Shown here: piece by piece, positions 1 to 8,068 of the stretch
Layout: each line of letters opens with the position of its first letter
Position numbering within the stretch: the stretch's first letter is position 1
NCBI RefSeq assembly: GCF_002257565.1
Contig: NZ_CP022736.1
Span: 2,046,001-2,110,000, forward strand
Reading direction: 5' to 3'
Origin: Herbaspirillum sp. meg3
Lineage (GTDB): Bacteria > Pseudomonadota > Gammaproteobacteria > Burkholderiales > Burkholderiaceae_D
Length of the DNA stretch: 64,000 bases
Position numbers and translations under genes: made by a program
Notes under the pieces: model-generated
Seen by the model: only the letters and a program-made list of their open reading frames with translations
Told to the model about the DNA's origin: nothing
Database searches by the model: none

Positions 1-38
1 CATGACGCGACGGCTGCAACTGCAGCAAAAGGAAAAGC

Positions 39-893
39 ATGAAACTGTGCGGTTTTGACATCGGCCTCGATCAGCCATTTTTCCTGATCGCAGGTACCTG
101 CGTGATCGAATCGGAACAGATGGCGCTGGATACTGCCGGCACCTTGAAAGAAATCACGACTGAGCTGGGTATCCCGTTCATTTACAAGTCGTCCTTCGAC
201 AAGGCCAACCGTTCATCCGGTACGTCGTTCCGCGGTCTGGGCATGGAAAAAGGCCTGGAGATTCTTGCCAAGGTCAAGAAGCAGATCGGCGTGCCGGTGT
301 TGACCGACATCCACGAAATCGACGAAATCAAGCCGGTTTCGGAAGTCGTCGACGTTCTGCAAACGCCGGCCTTCTTGTGCCGTCAGACCGACTTCATTCG
401 CGCCTGTGCGCAGTCGGGGCGTCCGGTCAATATCAAGAAGGGCCAGTTTCTGGCACCGCATGACATGGTCAACGTGATCGCCAAAGCGCGCGCAGCGGCC
501 AAGGAAGCCGGTCTGCCGGAAGACAATTTCATGGCATGCGAACGCGGCGTGTCGTTTGGTTATAACAATCTGGTTTCGGACATGCGCAGCCTTGCGATCA
601 TGCGCGAAACCGGCGCACCGGTCGTGTTCGATGCCACCCACTCGGTGCAGTTGCCGGGCGGGCAGGGCACATCGTCCGGCGGCCAGCGCGAATTTGTACC
701 CGTACTCGCCCGTGCGGCGATTGCGGCAGGTATTGCCGGCGTGTTTATGGAAACACACCCGAACCCGGCCGAGGCCAAATCCGATGGCCCCAACGCTGTT
801 CCACTGGCTCGTATCAAGGAGCTGCTGGGCACGATGATCGAACTGGATCGCATTGTGAAGAAGTCGGTTTTCCTGGAAAACGATTTTTCCTGA
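39..893 (+). CDS. kdsA: 3-deoxy-8-phosphooctulonate synthase (KDO-8-P synthase)
   Basis: Condenses phosphoenolpyruvate with arabinose-5-phosphate to give KDO-8-phosphate, the precursor of the inner-core sugar of lipopolysaccharide; a cytosolic enzyme. The 284-residue length matches the family. The DAHP-synthase/KdsA barrel is visible from the N-terminal IAGTCVIES segment through KKGQF, ATHSVQ and METHPNP near the C-terminus. Cys21 in IAGTCVIES sits where metal-dependent KdsA enzymes carry the metal-ligand Cys; E. coli KdsA has Asn there, so this is probably the metal-dependent class. A good ribosome site (AAAGGAAA, 28-35) precedes the ATG. It lies 103 bp upstream of eno in the same direction, a gene order common in betaproteobacteria. 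The upstream partner, often pyrG, lies outside the window. Confidence 0.97.
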   Translation: MKLCGFDIGLDQPFFLIAGTCVIESEQMALDTAGTLKEITTELGIPFIYKSSFDKANRSSGTSFRGLGMEKGLEILAKVKKQIGVPVLTDIHEIDEIKPVSEVVDVLQTPAFLCRQTDFIRACAQSGRPVNIKKGQFLAPHDMVNVIAKARAAAKEAGLPEDNFMACERGVSFGYNNLVSDMRSLAIMRETGAPVVFDATHSVQLPGGQGTSSGGQREFVPVLARAAIAAGIAGVFMETHPNPAEAKSDGPNAVPLARIKELLGTMIELDRIVKKSVFLENDFS

Positions 894-996
894 AGCTGAA
901 CAGGTGGCGTGTCTTTCCGGTATATCCGTCGAGACGCGCAACCCGGACTTCTCTCTATAAAAATTTGCTAAAACCTTGCTTGATGGAGATGTTTGA

Positions 997-2280
997 ATGA
1001 GTGCAATCGTTGATATTATCGGTCGTGAAATAATCGACTCGCGCGGCAATCCTACTGTCGAATGCGACGTCCTGCTGGAGTCCGGCGTGTTGGGTCGTGC
1101 CGCTGTGCCGTCTGGTGCCTCGACCGGTTCGCGCGAAGCGATCGAACTGCGTGACGGCGACAAGAGCCGTTACTTCGGCAAGGGCGTGCTGCAAGCCTGC
1201 GAAAATATCAATACCGAGATCTCCGAAGCAATCATGGGTCTGGACGCCAATGAACAGGCTTTCCTCGACCGCACCCTGATTGATCTCGACGGCACCGAAA
1301 ACAAGGCACGTCTGGGCGCCAACGCAACACTGGCCGTATCTATGGCTGTGGCCAAGGCTGCTGCTGAAGAAGCCGGTCTGCCGCTGTATCGCTATTTTGG
1401 TGGTAGTGGTTCGATGCAAATGCCTGTACCGATGATGAACGTCATCAACGGTGGCGCACACGCGGACAACAATCTCGATCTGCAAGAATTCATGATCATC
1501 CCGGTCGGCGCACCAAGCTTCCGCGAAGCGATTCGCTACGGCGCCGAAGTGTTTCACACCCTGAAGAAGATCCTGCACGCCAAGGGTCTGGCGACCTCGG
1601 TCGGCGACGAAGGCGGCTTTGCACCGAACGTGGCCAGCCACGAAGCAGCGATCCAGTTGATCCTGCAAGCGATCGAAGAAGCCGGCTACGAGCCAGGCAC
1701 GCAAATCGCTCTGGGACTGGATTGCGCCGCCAGCGAATACTACAAGGACGGTAACTACCATCTGGCAGGCGAAAACATGGTGCTGACCCCAGCCCAGAAG
1801 ACCGGCCTGTTGGCATCGTGGTGCGACAAGTATCCGATCATCAGCATCGAAGACGGTATGGCTGAAAACGATTGGGCCGGCTGGAAGCTGCTGACCGAAA
1901 CACTGGGCAAGAAGGTGCAGCTGGTCGGCGACGATTTGTTCGTCACCAACACCAAGATCCTCAAAGAAGGCATCGACAAGAACATTGCCAACTCGATCCT
2001 GATCAAGATCAACCAGATCGGTACGCTGACCGAGACTTTCGCCGCTATCGAAATGGCCAAGCGTGCCGGTTACACCGCGGTGATCTCGCACCGTTCGGGC
2101 GAAACCGAAGACTCGACCATCGCTGACATCGCTGTCGGCACCAACGCGCTGCAAATCAAGACCGGTTCGATGTCGCGTTCGGACCGCATGGCCAAGTACA
2201 ACCAGTTGCTGCGTATCGAGGAAGACCTCGGCGATATCGCCAGTTATCCTGGCCGTTCGGCTTTCTACAATCTGAAGTAA
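997..2280 (+). CDS. eno: Enolase (phosphopyruvate hydratase)
   Basis: Interconverts 2-phosphoglycerate and phosphoenolpyruvate in glycolysis and gluconeogenesis; in many bacteria it is also an RNA degradosome subunit. The 427-residue length is standard. Visible signatures are SGASTGSREAIELRD in the N-terminal domain, NGGAHADNN, the metal-binding aspartate/glutamate sites around GLDCAASE and ISIEDGMAENDW, and the catalytic-loop segment SHRSGETED with the downstream KTGSMSRSDR. It lies between kdsA and ftsB, all co-directional, and its product phosphoenolpyruvate is the KdsA substrate. A long reading frame on the opposite strand over this gene is a high-GC codon-bias shadow. Confidence 0.98.
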   Translation: MSAIVDIIGREIIDSRGNPTVECDVLLESGVLGRAAVPSGASTGSREAIELRDGDKSRYFGKGVLQACENINTEISEAIMGLDANEQAFLDRTLIDLDGTENKARLGANATLAVSMAVAKAAAEEAGLPLYRYFGGSGSMQMPVPMMNVINGGAHADNNLDLQEFMIIPVGAPSFREAIRYGAEVFHTLKKILHAKGLATSVGDEGGFAPNVASHEAAIQLILQAIEEAGYEPGTQIALGLDCAASEYYKDGNYHLAGENMVLTPAQKTGLLASWCDKYPIISIEDGMAENDWAGWKLLTETLGKKVQLVGDDLFVTNTKILKEGIDKNIANSILIKINQIGTLTETFAAIEMAKRAGYTAVISHRSGETEDSTIADIAVGTNALQIKTGSMSRSDRMAKYNQLLRIEEDLGDIASYPGRSAFYNLK

Positions 2281-2286
2281 GCAAGA

Positions 2287-2313
2287 TGTCCGGCAGCATT
2301 CGTCTGCCGGACA
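2287..2313 (+). other. Stable hairpin between eno and ftsB
   Basis: A perfect 10-bp stem, TGTCCGGCAG (2287-2296) with CTGCCGGACA (2304-2313), closes a 7-nt loop just after the eno stop codon. No run of T follows, so it does not look like a normal intrinsic terminator. It may protect the eno 3' end or lower readthrough into ftsB. Confidence 0.5.
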
Positions 2314-2332
2314 ATCACCCGGCATTCTTCTG

Positions 2333-2761
2333 ATGCGTCTGATCATCCTCTGCCTCACAGCGCTACTGGTGCTGATCCAATATCCGCTTTGGTTGGGCAA
2401 AGGCGGATGGTTGCGGGTATGGGACCTGGACAAGCAAGTCCAGCAGGCGCAAAAGAAGAATGACGAGCTCAAGGCGCGCAACGCCAAGCTTGAATCCGAA
2501 GTCGAAGACCTGAAGCAGGGTACCGGGTCGGTGGAAGAGCGTGCTCGCTACGAGTTGGGCATGATCAAGCAGAACGAAGTGTTCATCCAGGTATTGGATG
2601 GCAATCCAGCTGGCAGCAGAACACCGCCTGCGTCTCCTGTTTCGTCGGCTTCACCTGTACTTCCTTCTGGCGGTGCCGCTGCCGGCGTCACTGCTGCATC
2701 AGGTTCGATCGGTGCTATTAAACCCGCATCTTCCTCGCCTTCCTCCTCGTCCTCCCGTTAG
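2333..2761 (+). CDS. ftsB: Cell division protein FtsB
   Basis: Bitopic inner-membrane divisome protein that works with FtsL and FtsQ in the septal complex. One membrane segment spans roughly residues 4-18 (LIILCLTALLVLIQYPLW), followed by the typical GGWLRVWDLDKQVQ start of a periplasmic coiled coil (about residues 30-65) and the EERARYELGMIKQNEVFIQV segment found in FtsB proteins. Its place directly after enolase is the classical one. At 142 residues it is longer than E. coli FtsB (about 103). The extra tail after residue 90 is Ser/Pro/Ala-rich and probably disordered. Confidence 0.93.
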   Translation: MRLIILCLTALLVLIQYPLWLGKGGWLRVWDLDKQVQQAQKKNDELKARNAKLESEVEDLKQGTGSVEERARYELGMIKQNEVFIQVLDGNPAGSRTPPASPVSSASPVLPSGGAAAGVTAASGSIGAIKPASSSPSSSSSR

Positions 2762-2775
2762 GACAGGAAACCTTC

Positions 2776-3381
2776 ATGTCTCTCAACGATAGTCTGCCCT
2801 TGCTGGGCTTCGTCACGACACCATTGGAGCTCATTTCCTTTGTGCTGGCGATCATGACTGTCGCGCTCAATATTCGCCAGAACCATTGGGCATGGCTATT
2901 CTCGATTTTGTCGTCGGTACTTTACGGTTTTGTTTTTATCAATTCACGCCTGTACGGCGATGCCGGTCTGCAGTGCGTCTTTGTCGCGGTCTCGGTGTGG
3001 GGCTGGTATCAATGGCTGCGTGGTGGCACCGAGCATCAGCCGTTACAGGTATCACGCCTGAATACGCGTGGCGTGTTGTGGTCTGCTGCGGCGTGGCTGG
3101 TGGGATTTGGTGTGTTATCCGTTTTCCTGCATCGGTTCACCGACACGGACGTGCCGCACATGGACGGCTTTCTCACAGCCGGCAGTCTGGTCGGACAATT
3201 TTTGTTATCGCGCAAAAAGATTGAAAACTGGCTGGTCTGGATCGCCGTTGATGTGCTCTACGTCGGCCTGTATCTCTACAAGCATCTGACGCTGACAGCG
3301 GTGTTGTATGGATTGTTTGTATTGTTGGCCATCGCCGGTTGGCGCGCCTGGCGCCAACCTCAATCTGTGCCGTCTGTTTAA
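2776..3381 (+). CDS. pnuC: Nicotinamide riboside transporter PnuC family
   Basis: Inner-membrane carrier of the PnuC family, which takes up nicotinamide riboside for NAD salvage. The 201-residue protein has about seven hydrophobic helices and the conserved family stretches ILSSVLYGFVFINSRLYGDAGLQ and WGWYQWLRGG, plus KKIENWLVWIAVDVLYVGLY near the C-terminus. An AGGACAGGAAACC ribosome site precedes the ATG, 14 bp after ftsB. No NAD biosynthesis gene or recognisable riboswitch is adjacent. The substrate assignment rests on family membership only; thiamine-transporting PnuT relatives are similar. Confidence 0.88.
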   Translation: MSLNDSLPLLGFVTTPLELISFVLAIMTVALNIRQNHWAWLFSILSSVLYGFVFINSRLYGDAGLQCVFVAVSVWGWYQWLRGGTEHQPLQVSRLNTRGVLWSAAAWLVGFGVLSVFLHRFTDTDVPHMDGFLTAGSLVGQFLLSRKKIENWLVWIAVDVLYVGLYLYKHLTLTAVLYGLFVLLAIAGWRAWRQPQSVPSV

Positions 3382-3407
3382 GAGCGACGACGCCCGGTCG
3401 TCCTCTT
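3380..3407. terminator. Bidirectional terminator-like hairpin between pnuC and the GGDEF gene
   Basis: AAGAG and GACGAC pair with GTCGTC and CTCTT around a GCCCG loop, with one bulged C, between two convergent genes. Only short T runs flank it, so efficiency is uncertain. Confidence 0.5.
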
Positions 3408-3427
3408 TGACCTGAATCGATCGACGA

Positions 3428-4993
3428 TCAGTCTGCAAGCACGACGCGGTTCTTGCCCGCGTTCTTTGCCTTATACAACGCTACGTCGGCACGCTTGATC
3501 AGATCTGCCTGGTTTTCACCCGCTGCGCGATAGGCGACACCTGCGCTAAAGGTGATCAGCAAGCGCTGCGTGTTATGCATGAAGATGCGCTTGGTCAGCT
3601 CGCGCTGTACGCGGGTAATGATTTGCATGGCTTCGGCTGGCTCTGTTTCCGGCAGCAGCACCAAAAACTCTTCGCCACCGAAACGCGCAATCACGTCCAG
3701 CTTGCGCAGCGTATCCTTGACCACATTGACCAGATGCACCAGCACTTCATCGCCGGTGGCGTGACCGTGAGTGTCATTGATGCGTTTGAAATCATCGAGG
3801 TCGAGCAGGGCGATGCACAGCGGCGTATTGCGGCGCTCGGCGTTGATGACTTCGCGCTCCAGCGATTCGTCCATGCCGCGGCGGTTCAGGCTGCCGGTCA
3901 GCTGGTCTTCCCGCACCAGCTCGCCCATATGCACGAGTTGCGACTCCAGCGCCTGGATGCGGGCTTCGGCTTTTTGCATTTCCTGGCGTGCGTTGATCAT
4001 CTCGTCGCGTGAGCGCAAGGCTTCGTCCTGTGCATCCTTGGTGGCATTCATGATGCCTGTCAGTACCGAATTCAGGTCGCTGATATCGGATGCCTGGCTG
4101 ATTTGCTGCGAAAAGCCGGTAATCGTTTTGTGGTAATTGTCAGTCGTCGACACCATCGCGCTCAGGCGGTCGACGAAGGTCAGCATCAGATTCTTGGCCG
4201 TGACCTTTTCTTCTGATAGCGTGTTCTTCAGCAAGCCTTGCTTATAGATGACTTCCTTGAGCGTTTTGGTGGCGTCGGCCAGCGAGGTCTTGCTGATTGG
4301 CCCGGTGATCAGTTCCTGAACGGCGGTGATCTGGCTGCTCAGCCACGACCCCTTTTCCAGTAGTCCGTGAATGTTTTCCAGCAGCAGCTGGAACAGGCGC
4401 ATCAGCAGTTCTTGCTGCTGAGCGATGTCTTCCGACTTCAACTCGATCTGAAAGCTCATCTGTTTGATGCGGCCGATGACGTCGTTCATGGCCTGTTCAG
4501 AGAACGCCGTCTTCAGATCGTTGCCGATGGTTTTGGATTCCAGCACCAGATCAGGTGCGTCTTGCAGCAAGGAGGCCAGATTGAAGATCAGCACGCGCGC
4601 CAGCACTTCACGCAGCATCTTTTCCTTCTTGCTGTCGCGGATGAACTGGCGTTCCAGATCGATTGGCACCAACTCGCCATGCGGCACCAGATTGCGCGAC
4701 GGAAAGTACTGCTCGACGAAGTTGTCCAGTTCTTCGCTATATTCTTTCCAGTCACTGCTATCGATTGAGGTGGACAGGCGTTGTCCCAGCTTGCCGATAT
4801 CACCGGGTTGCTGCGTCAGATGGACGGCGAAGGCGGCAAGTACGGTTTCCGGCCTGACGCCGCTATTGTTGCCGGCGATTTCTTCGTAGGCTTCTCGGTA
4901 GGCTTCAGGAGTGGGAGCAACGCGTCGCGTAGCGAGCTGCTGGAAGGCTTCGCGCGCGATATCGACTGGACTTTGAGCTGGCTTTTTGGACAT
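3428..4993 (-). CDS. Diguanylate cyclase (GGDEF domain)
   Basis: Synthesises the second messenger cyclic di-GMP from two GTP. The C-terminal GGDEF domain occupies roughly residues 355-520. It has the intact active-site motif GGEEF and, five residues before it, the RxxD inhibitory-site motif (RKLD), so feedback inhibition by c-di-GMP is expected. DxLTGSLNRRGMDE marks the domain start. The N-terminal about 330 residues are helical with no membrane segment, and a coiled coil (EMQKAEARIQALESQLVHM) leads into the catalytic domain. I did not recognise the sensory part. It is monocistronic, converging on pnuC. Confidence 0.93.
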   Translation of the reverse strand: MSKKPAQSPVDIAREAFQQLATRRVAPTPEAYREAYEEIAGNNSGVRPETVLAAFAVHLTQQPGDIGKLGQRLSTSIDSSDWKEYSEELDNFVEQYFPSRNLVPHGELVPIDLERQFIRDSKKEKMLREVLARVLIFNLASLLQDAPDLVLESKTIGNDLKTAFSEQAMNDVIGRIKQMSFQIELKSEDIAQQQELLMRLFQLLLENIHGLLEKGSWLSSQITAVQELITGPISKTSLADATKTLKEVIYKQGLLKNTLSEEKVTAKNLMLTFVDRLSAMVSTTDNYHKTITGFSQQISQASDISDLNSVLTGIMNATKDAQDEALRSRDEMINARQEMQKAEARIQALESQLVHMGELVREDQLTGSLNRRGMDESLEREVINAERRNTPLCIALLDLDDFKRINDTHGHATGDEVLVHLVNVVKDTLRKLDVIARFGGEEFLVLLPETEPAEAMQIITRVQRELTKRIFMHNTQRLLITFSAGVAYRAAGENQADLIKRADVALYKAKNAGKNRVVLAD

Positions 4994-5209
4994 GCCTGAT
5001 GTGCGGCTTCTTATTCAAACAGATATTCAAACGGATTGTGAATGGCTGGGCCGACGGTCTGCAGTCATATCTGGTTTCTTGTCATTCCTTATACCCGTAA
5101 GGAATGAAAAATAAGCAGGACAAAACAGGGTTGATGGTCGGATCCGGACGCCTTCCTTTAACGCATTTTACCGTCAGGAGGTGCACTCAGGGCGGGGCTT
5201 TATTCGCTT

Positions 5210-5863
5210 TTATTCAACTAAGTTGTTTTTCAATGCATAGTGCGTCAGCTCGGCGTTGTGGCGCAGCTTCATCTTTGCCAGCACACGTGACCGGTACATG
5301 CTGATCGTTTTGACGGACAGCAATAATTCCGTCGCAATGTCGCTGACGGTTTTGCCGGAAGCAATCATCACCATGGTCTGATATTCACGGTCCGACAAGG
5401 CTTCGTGCAGCGGCGTCTCATGGTCGAAACCAATCTGATTGGCCAGCTCTTGCGCCAGCGAAGGACTGATATATTTCCGGCCTGCGGCGGCCTGGCGAAT
5501 TGCATTGATCAGATCGGCCGGAGCAGCCTGTTTGCTCAAAAAGCCCGCTGCACCCGCTTTGAGCGCGCGTATCGCATACTGATCCTCTCGATGGATCGAC
5601 AGAATCAGCACCGGCAGTTTCGGCATTTCCTTCTTGATCTGCTTGAGTACTTCAATACCGGTGCGGTCGGGCAATACGATGTCGAGCAGGAGAACATCGC
5701 AATTGCCAAGGCGACAGAGTTTGATGGTTTCCAGGCCGTTTTCGGCGCTGCCGACGACGACGATGTCCCTGGTGCTACTGCAAATTTGTTTCAGTCCTTC
5801 TCGTACGATGGCATGATCGTCGGCGATGGCAACTTTAATGGCAGCACTGTTTTTTTTCGTCAT
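5210..5863 (-). CDS. LuxR/NarL-type response regulator
   Basis: Transcriptional regulator of a two-component system. The receiver domain (about residues 9-125) carries the acidic pair DD near residue 15, the phospho-acceptor Asp61 in LLLDIVLPD, and the conserved Lys in FLSKQAAP. The LuxR-type helix-turn-helix (about 150-215) begins LSDREYQTMVMIASG and contains the recognition-helix stretch LLSVKTISMYRSRVLAKM. It follows the histidine kinase gene by 39 bp on the same strand, so the two form a pair. Targets cannot be deduced. Confidence 0.93.
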   Translation of the reverse strand: MTKKNSAAIKVAIADDHAIVREGLKQICSSTRDIVVVGSAENGLETIKLCRLGNCDVLLLDIVLPDRTGIEVLKQIKKEMPKLPVLILSIHREDQYAIRALKAGAAGFLSKQAAPADLINAIRQAAAGRKYISPSLAQELANQIGFDHETPLHEALSDREYQTMVMIASGKTVSDIATELLLSVKTISMYRSRVLAKMKLRHNAELTHYALKNNLVE

Positions 5864-5902
5864 GGGCTTTGGAAGCGTCTCTCGTCGGACTCAATGTGAG
5901 CG

Positions 5903-6607
5903 CTATTTTATAAGGTTAGTGGCCGATAGGACAGGAAGCACAACACGGAGTTTCACTCCACCTTGCGCCACGGCCTCCAAGGTCAACGATGCGCCGATAC
6001 TTTCGGCGCGATGATGCATTCCTCTGATTCCCGATGACTCGGTCCGCTTTGCCGGATCGGCGCTGCTGTCAATGTTGCCGGCACAGAGGCCGACACCGTC
6101 GTCGATGATTTCCATGACCAGCTGTCCCGGTGTATGGAATAAGCCGATGTCCACATGGCGGGCGTGTGCATGCCGGCTGGCATTGTGCAAGGCTTCGCGG
6201 GCAATACGATACAGGCTGATCATCTGAAATGGCTCAAGCAGCGTATCAGGCAGATCGTTTTCGCTCAGCATGCGATGCGGAATACCGGTTTGTCTTGAGT
6301 ATGTCCTGGCAAGCCACTCCAGCGCGGCCAGCAAACCAAGATCCAATACGGCGGGGCGCAGATCGTCGATGATGTCGTGCATCGCGCCGATGGCGTCATC
6401 GACGAGCTGATCGGCAAACTGCAGTTGTTCGCGTGCGGTTGCATCACGTGAGGCGGCGTCTTGTCCCAACTGTGCCACGGCCATCTTGATGGCGGTGAGG
6501 CGGCTGCCGAGTTCATCGTGCAAATCCCTGGCGATACGTTCGCGCTCGGCTTCCTTGATACGCTCTTCGGAGGCGACCCGGTGCAGGGGTTCGGTGCTGT
6601 TGCTCAT
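5903..6607 (-). CDS. Cytoplasmic sensor histidine kinase (HisKA_3 type)
   Basis: Partner kinase for the adjacent response regulator. The HisKA_3 dimerisation/phosphotransfer motif ERERIARDLHDELGSRL contains the phospho-acceptor His about 30 residues from the start. The HATPase domain follows, with ASRHAHARHVDI (N-box region), IDDGVG and SSGIRGMHHRAESIGA. There is no membrane segment and no recognisable sensor domain, so it is a minimal kinase. The frame opens further upstream at a TTG (6637) with no ribosome site. The ATG at 6607, with GGAA nine bases before it, is preferred, giving 234 residues. How it senses its signal is unknown. Confidence 0.88.
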   Translation of the reverse strand: MSNSTEPLHRVASEERIKEAERERIARDLHDELGSRLTAIKMAVAQLGQDAASRDATAREQLQFADQLVDDAIGAMHDIIDDLRPAVLDLGLLAALEWLARTYSRQTGIPHRMLSENDLPDTLLEPFQMISLYRIAREALHNASRHAHARHVDIGLFHTPGQLVMEIIDDGVGLCAGNIDSSADPAKRTESSGIRGMHHRAESIGASLTLEAVAQGGVKLRVVLPVLSATNLIK

Positions 6608-6740
6608 ATCGGCAAGTTCCACATTACGATGAATCAAGGTGAAATCATAAGGTAGATACGCCGGAACAGGGCTTCAAGAGGAGAAAATGCCGAAAAGTTA
6701 ATTTTCCAAGGGGATTTTGGGAAGTTTTTTGGTGCGCGGC

Positions 6741-6770
6741 TTCCATTTCGATCTAAAGTGGTGCTATAAT
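6741..6770 (+). promoter_or_regulatory. Promoter of the first tRNA-Arg gene
   Basis: A perfect -10 TATAAT lies at 6765-6770, eleven bases before the tRNA 5' end. A poor -35 candidate, TTCCAT, is 18 bp upstream. The -10 box is clear and the -35 is weak. Confidence 0.6.
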
Positions 6771-6780
6771 TTCATTTTTC

Positions 6781-6857
6781 GCGGCTGTAGCTCAGCTGGA
6801 TAGAGTACTTGGCTACGAACCAAGGGGTCGTGGGTTCGATTCCTGCCAGCCGCACCA
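6781..6857 (+). tRNA. tRNA-Arg (anticodon ACG)
   Basis: A 77-nt cloverleaf. Acceptor GCGGCTG (6781-6787) pairs with CAGCCGC (6847-6853) and is followed by an encoded ACCA. The anticodon stem CTTGG/CCAAG encloses CTACGAA, with anticodon ACG at 6815-6817. The T-loop GGTTCGATTCC is canonical. The first A should be edited to inosine by TadA, so it reads CGU, CGC and CGA. It is identical to the copy at 7638-7714. Confidence 0.98.
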
Positions 6858-6862
6858 GATAT

Positions 6863-6897
6863 AAAGGGTCCATCGCAAGATGGGCCCTTTTTTCTTT
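6863..6897 (+). terminator. Terminator of the first tRNA-Arg gene
   Basis: AAAGGGTCCATC and GATGGGCCCTTT pair around GCAA, followed by a T-rich tract. Stem and loop closely resemble the terminator after the second tRNA-Arg copy. Confidence 0.85.
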
Positions 6898-7138
6898 TCT
6901 GCGCAGTCTTTGCGTTCTTCGCGAGCGTATTTATCGTCCAAGGCTATCGCGTCCGGTCATTCCCTTCTTCGTTTTTCTTTCCTTCTTCTTTAGTCGCTGC
7001 AGTACATTCGTTTGCATTCTCATGTTGAGAGCGGCTGAGCGCGTCCGGATGTGACTTAAAATGCTTTGCGCAGGGAGCGGTGCATCGCCATGCCCGACAA
7101 GTCTGGCTGCTTTACATAAACGGAAGGGGACAAACCGG

Positions 7139-7567
7139 ATGATGTATTCGTGGATCAAGGCATTTCATATTGCATCGGTCATGACCTGGATTGGTGGCAT
7201 GCTGATCATGGCGTTGGCGTTGAAAATCACGCAGCGCTCTGCGCTTGACCGATCCCTCGGGGAAGTACGTCTGCTGCGCGCCATTCGCCAATGGGATCAG
7301 CGAGTGACATCGCCGGCGATGGGGCTGGCCTGGATACTCGGCGTGGCGTTGGTCTATTTCGGACAATGGCATGCGGCGGGATGGCTGGTCGTCAAGCTGG
7401 TGATCGTTCTGATGTTGTCGGCATTGCATGGCATGCAATCCGGCTATGTACGCCGCCTTGCCGATACGCCCGATCTGGAAGCCTCCGCGCTGCTGAAACA
7501 CTCTGGATCGCTGACAATCATTGGCGTTGCGGCGATTGCCTGCATGGTCGTGCTCAAGCCGTTTTAA
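7139..7567 (+). CDS. CopD/HemJ-like integral membrane protein
   Basis: A small four-helix inner-membrane protein of about 142 residues. It has the N-terminal motif WIKAFHIASVMTWIGGMLI, resembling the CopD and HemJ (protoporphyrinogen oxidase) membrane family, in which a conserved histidine lies in the first helix. Further helices fall at about residues 52-72, 76-95 and 120-140. The second of two adjacent ATGs could also be used; GGAAGGGGA at 7121-7129 supports starting here rather than at an upstream in-frame ATG (7061). The gene sits alone between two identical tRNA genes. Function is unproven: a HemJ role would need the family's conserved residues checked. Confidence 0.65.
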   Translation: MMYSWIKAFHIASVMTWIGGMLIMALALKITQRSALDRSLGEVRLLRAIRQWDQRVTSPAMGLAWILGVALVYFGQWHAAGWLVVKLVIVLMLSALHGMQSGYVRRLADTPDLEASALLKHSGSLTIIGVAAIACMVVLKPF

Positions 7568-7597
7568 TGGCATGATGAGGGACGGATCAAAAAACAC

Positions 7598-7625
7598 TTG
7601 CAGCAATCGAAAATCCCTATATAAT
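7598..7625 (+). promoter_or_regulatory. Promoter of the second tRNA-Arg gene
   Basis: TTGCAG (7598-7603), a 16-bp spacer and TATAAT (7620-7625) precede the tRNA by 12 bp. Confidence 0.7.
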
Positions 7626-7637
7626 CTCGCCTCTTAC

Positions 7638-7714
7638 GCGGCTGTAGCTCAGCTGGATAGAGTACTTGGCTACGAACCAAGGGGTCGTGGGTTCGATTCC
7701 TGCCAGCCGCACCA
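7638..7714 (+). tRNA. tRNA-Arg (anticodon ACG), second copy
   Basis: Identical over all 77 nt to the gene at 6781-6857, including the encoded CCA; anticodon ACG at 7672-7674. It has its own promoter and terminator, so the two copies are separate transcription units 780 bp apart. Confidence 0.98.
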
Positions 7715-7721
7715 AAACATG

Positions 7722-7758
7722 AAGGGTCCGTCGAAAGACGGGCCCTTTTGTTTTTTTA
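7722..7758 (+). terminator. Terminator of the second tRNA-Arg gene
   Basis: AAGGGTCCGTC pairs with GACGGGCCCTT around GAAA, followed by a long T tract. It is a near copy of the terminator at 6863-6897. Confidence 0.88.
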
Positions 7759-7829
7759 TCGCCGTATTTACGGGCAGTGCACGTGTACCGCGCATATATC
7801 GCACATGCACGCAGCCAGTGGAGAGTTTC

Positions 7830-8060
7830 ATGACTGCAGAACACAAATTGCCCTACAAGGGACACGCCATCTTTCCGCAAGTTGTGCTTCAGGAGAATGG
7901 TCAGTATGCCGCCTGTTTCACCATCAAGGCCGGTTACGACGGCAGCGGCGAAGTGCGCTATGTACGCGAATTGCCGACAACCGAATTTTCCAATGAGGAT
8001 GACGCGGTTGCTTACATCCTCGACTTTTCGGCAGACTGGATCGATCAGAACTTGATCTGA
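7830..8060 (+). CDS. Small conserved hypothetical protein (76 residues)
   Basis: Acidic, soluble 76-residue protein beginning MTAEHKLPYKGH and ending DFSADWIDQNLI, with no signal peptide, membrane segment or recognised catalytic motif. The ATG at 7830 has a purine-rich GGAGAG site just upstream; the same frame stays open further left through the tRNA, but that part cannot be coding. The composition and the terminal ADWID pattern look like a real small protein. Function unknown. It converges with the chemoreceptor gene 8 bp away. Confidence 0.6.
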   Translation: MTAEHKLPYKGHAIFPQVVLQENGQYAACFTIKAGYDGSGEVRYVRELPTTEFSNEDDAVAYILDFSADWIDQNLI

Positions 8061-8068
8061 CCGACATT

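Noticed and set aside
955..2487. Long minus-strand reading frame (510 codons) opposite eno and its flanks
   Set aside because: It mirrors the codon bias of enolase, shows no protein family pattern and overlaps a certain gene over its full length.
6809..7054. Reading frame running out of the first tRNA-Arg gene
   Set aside because: It overlaps the tRNA and its terminator and has low-complexity Ser/Phe/Arg content.
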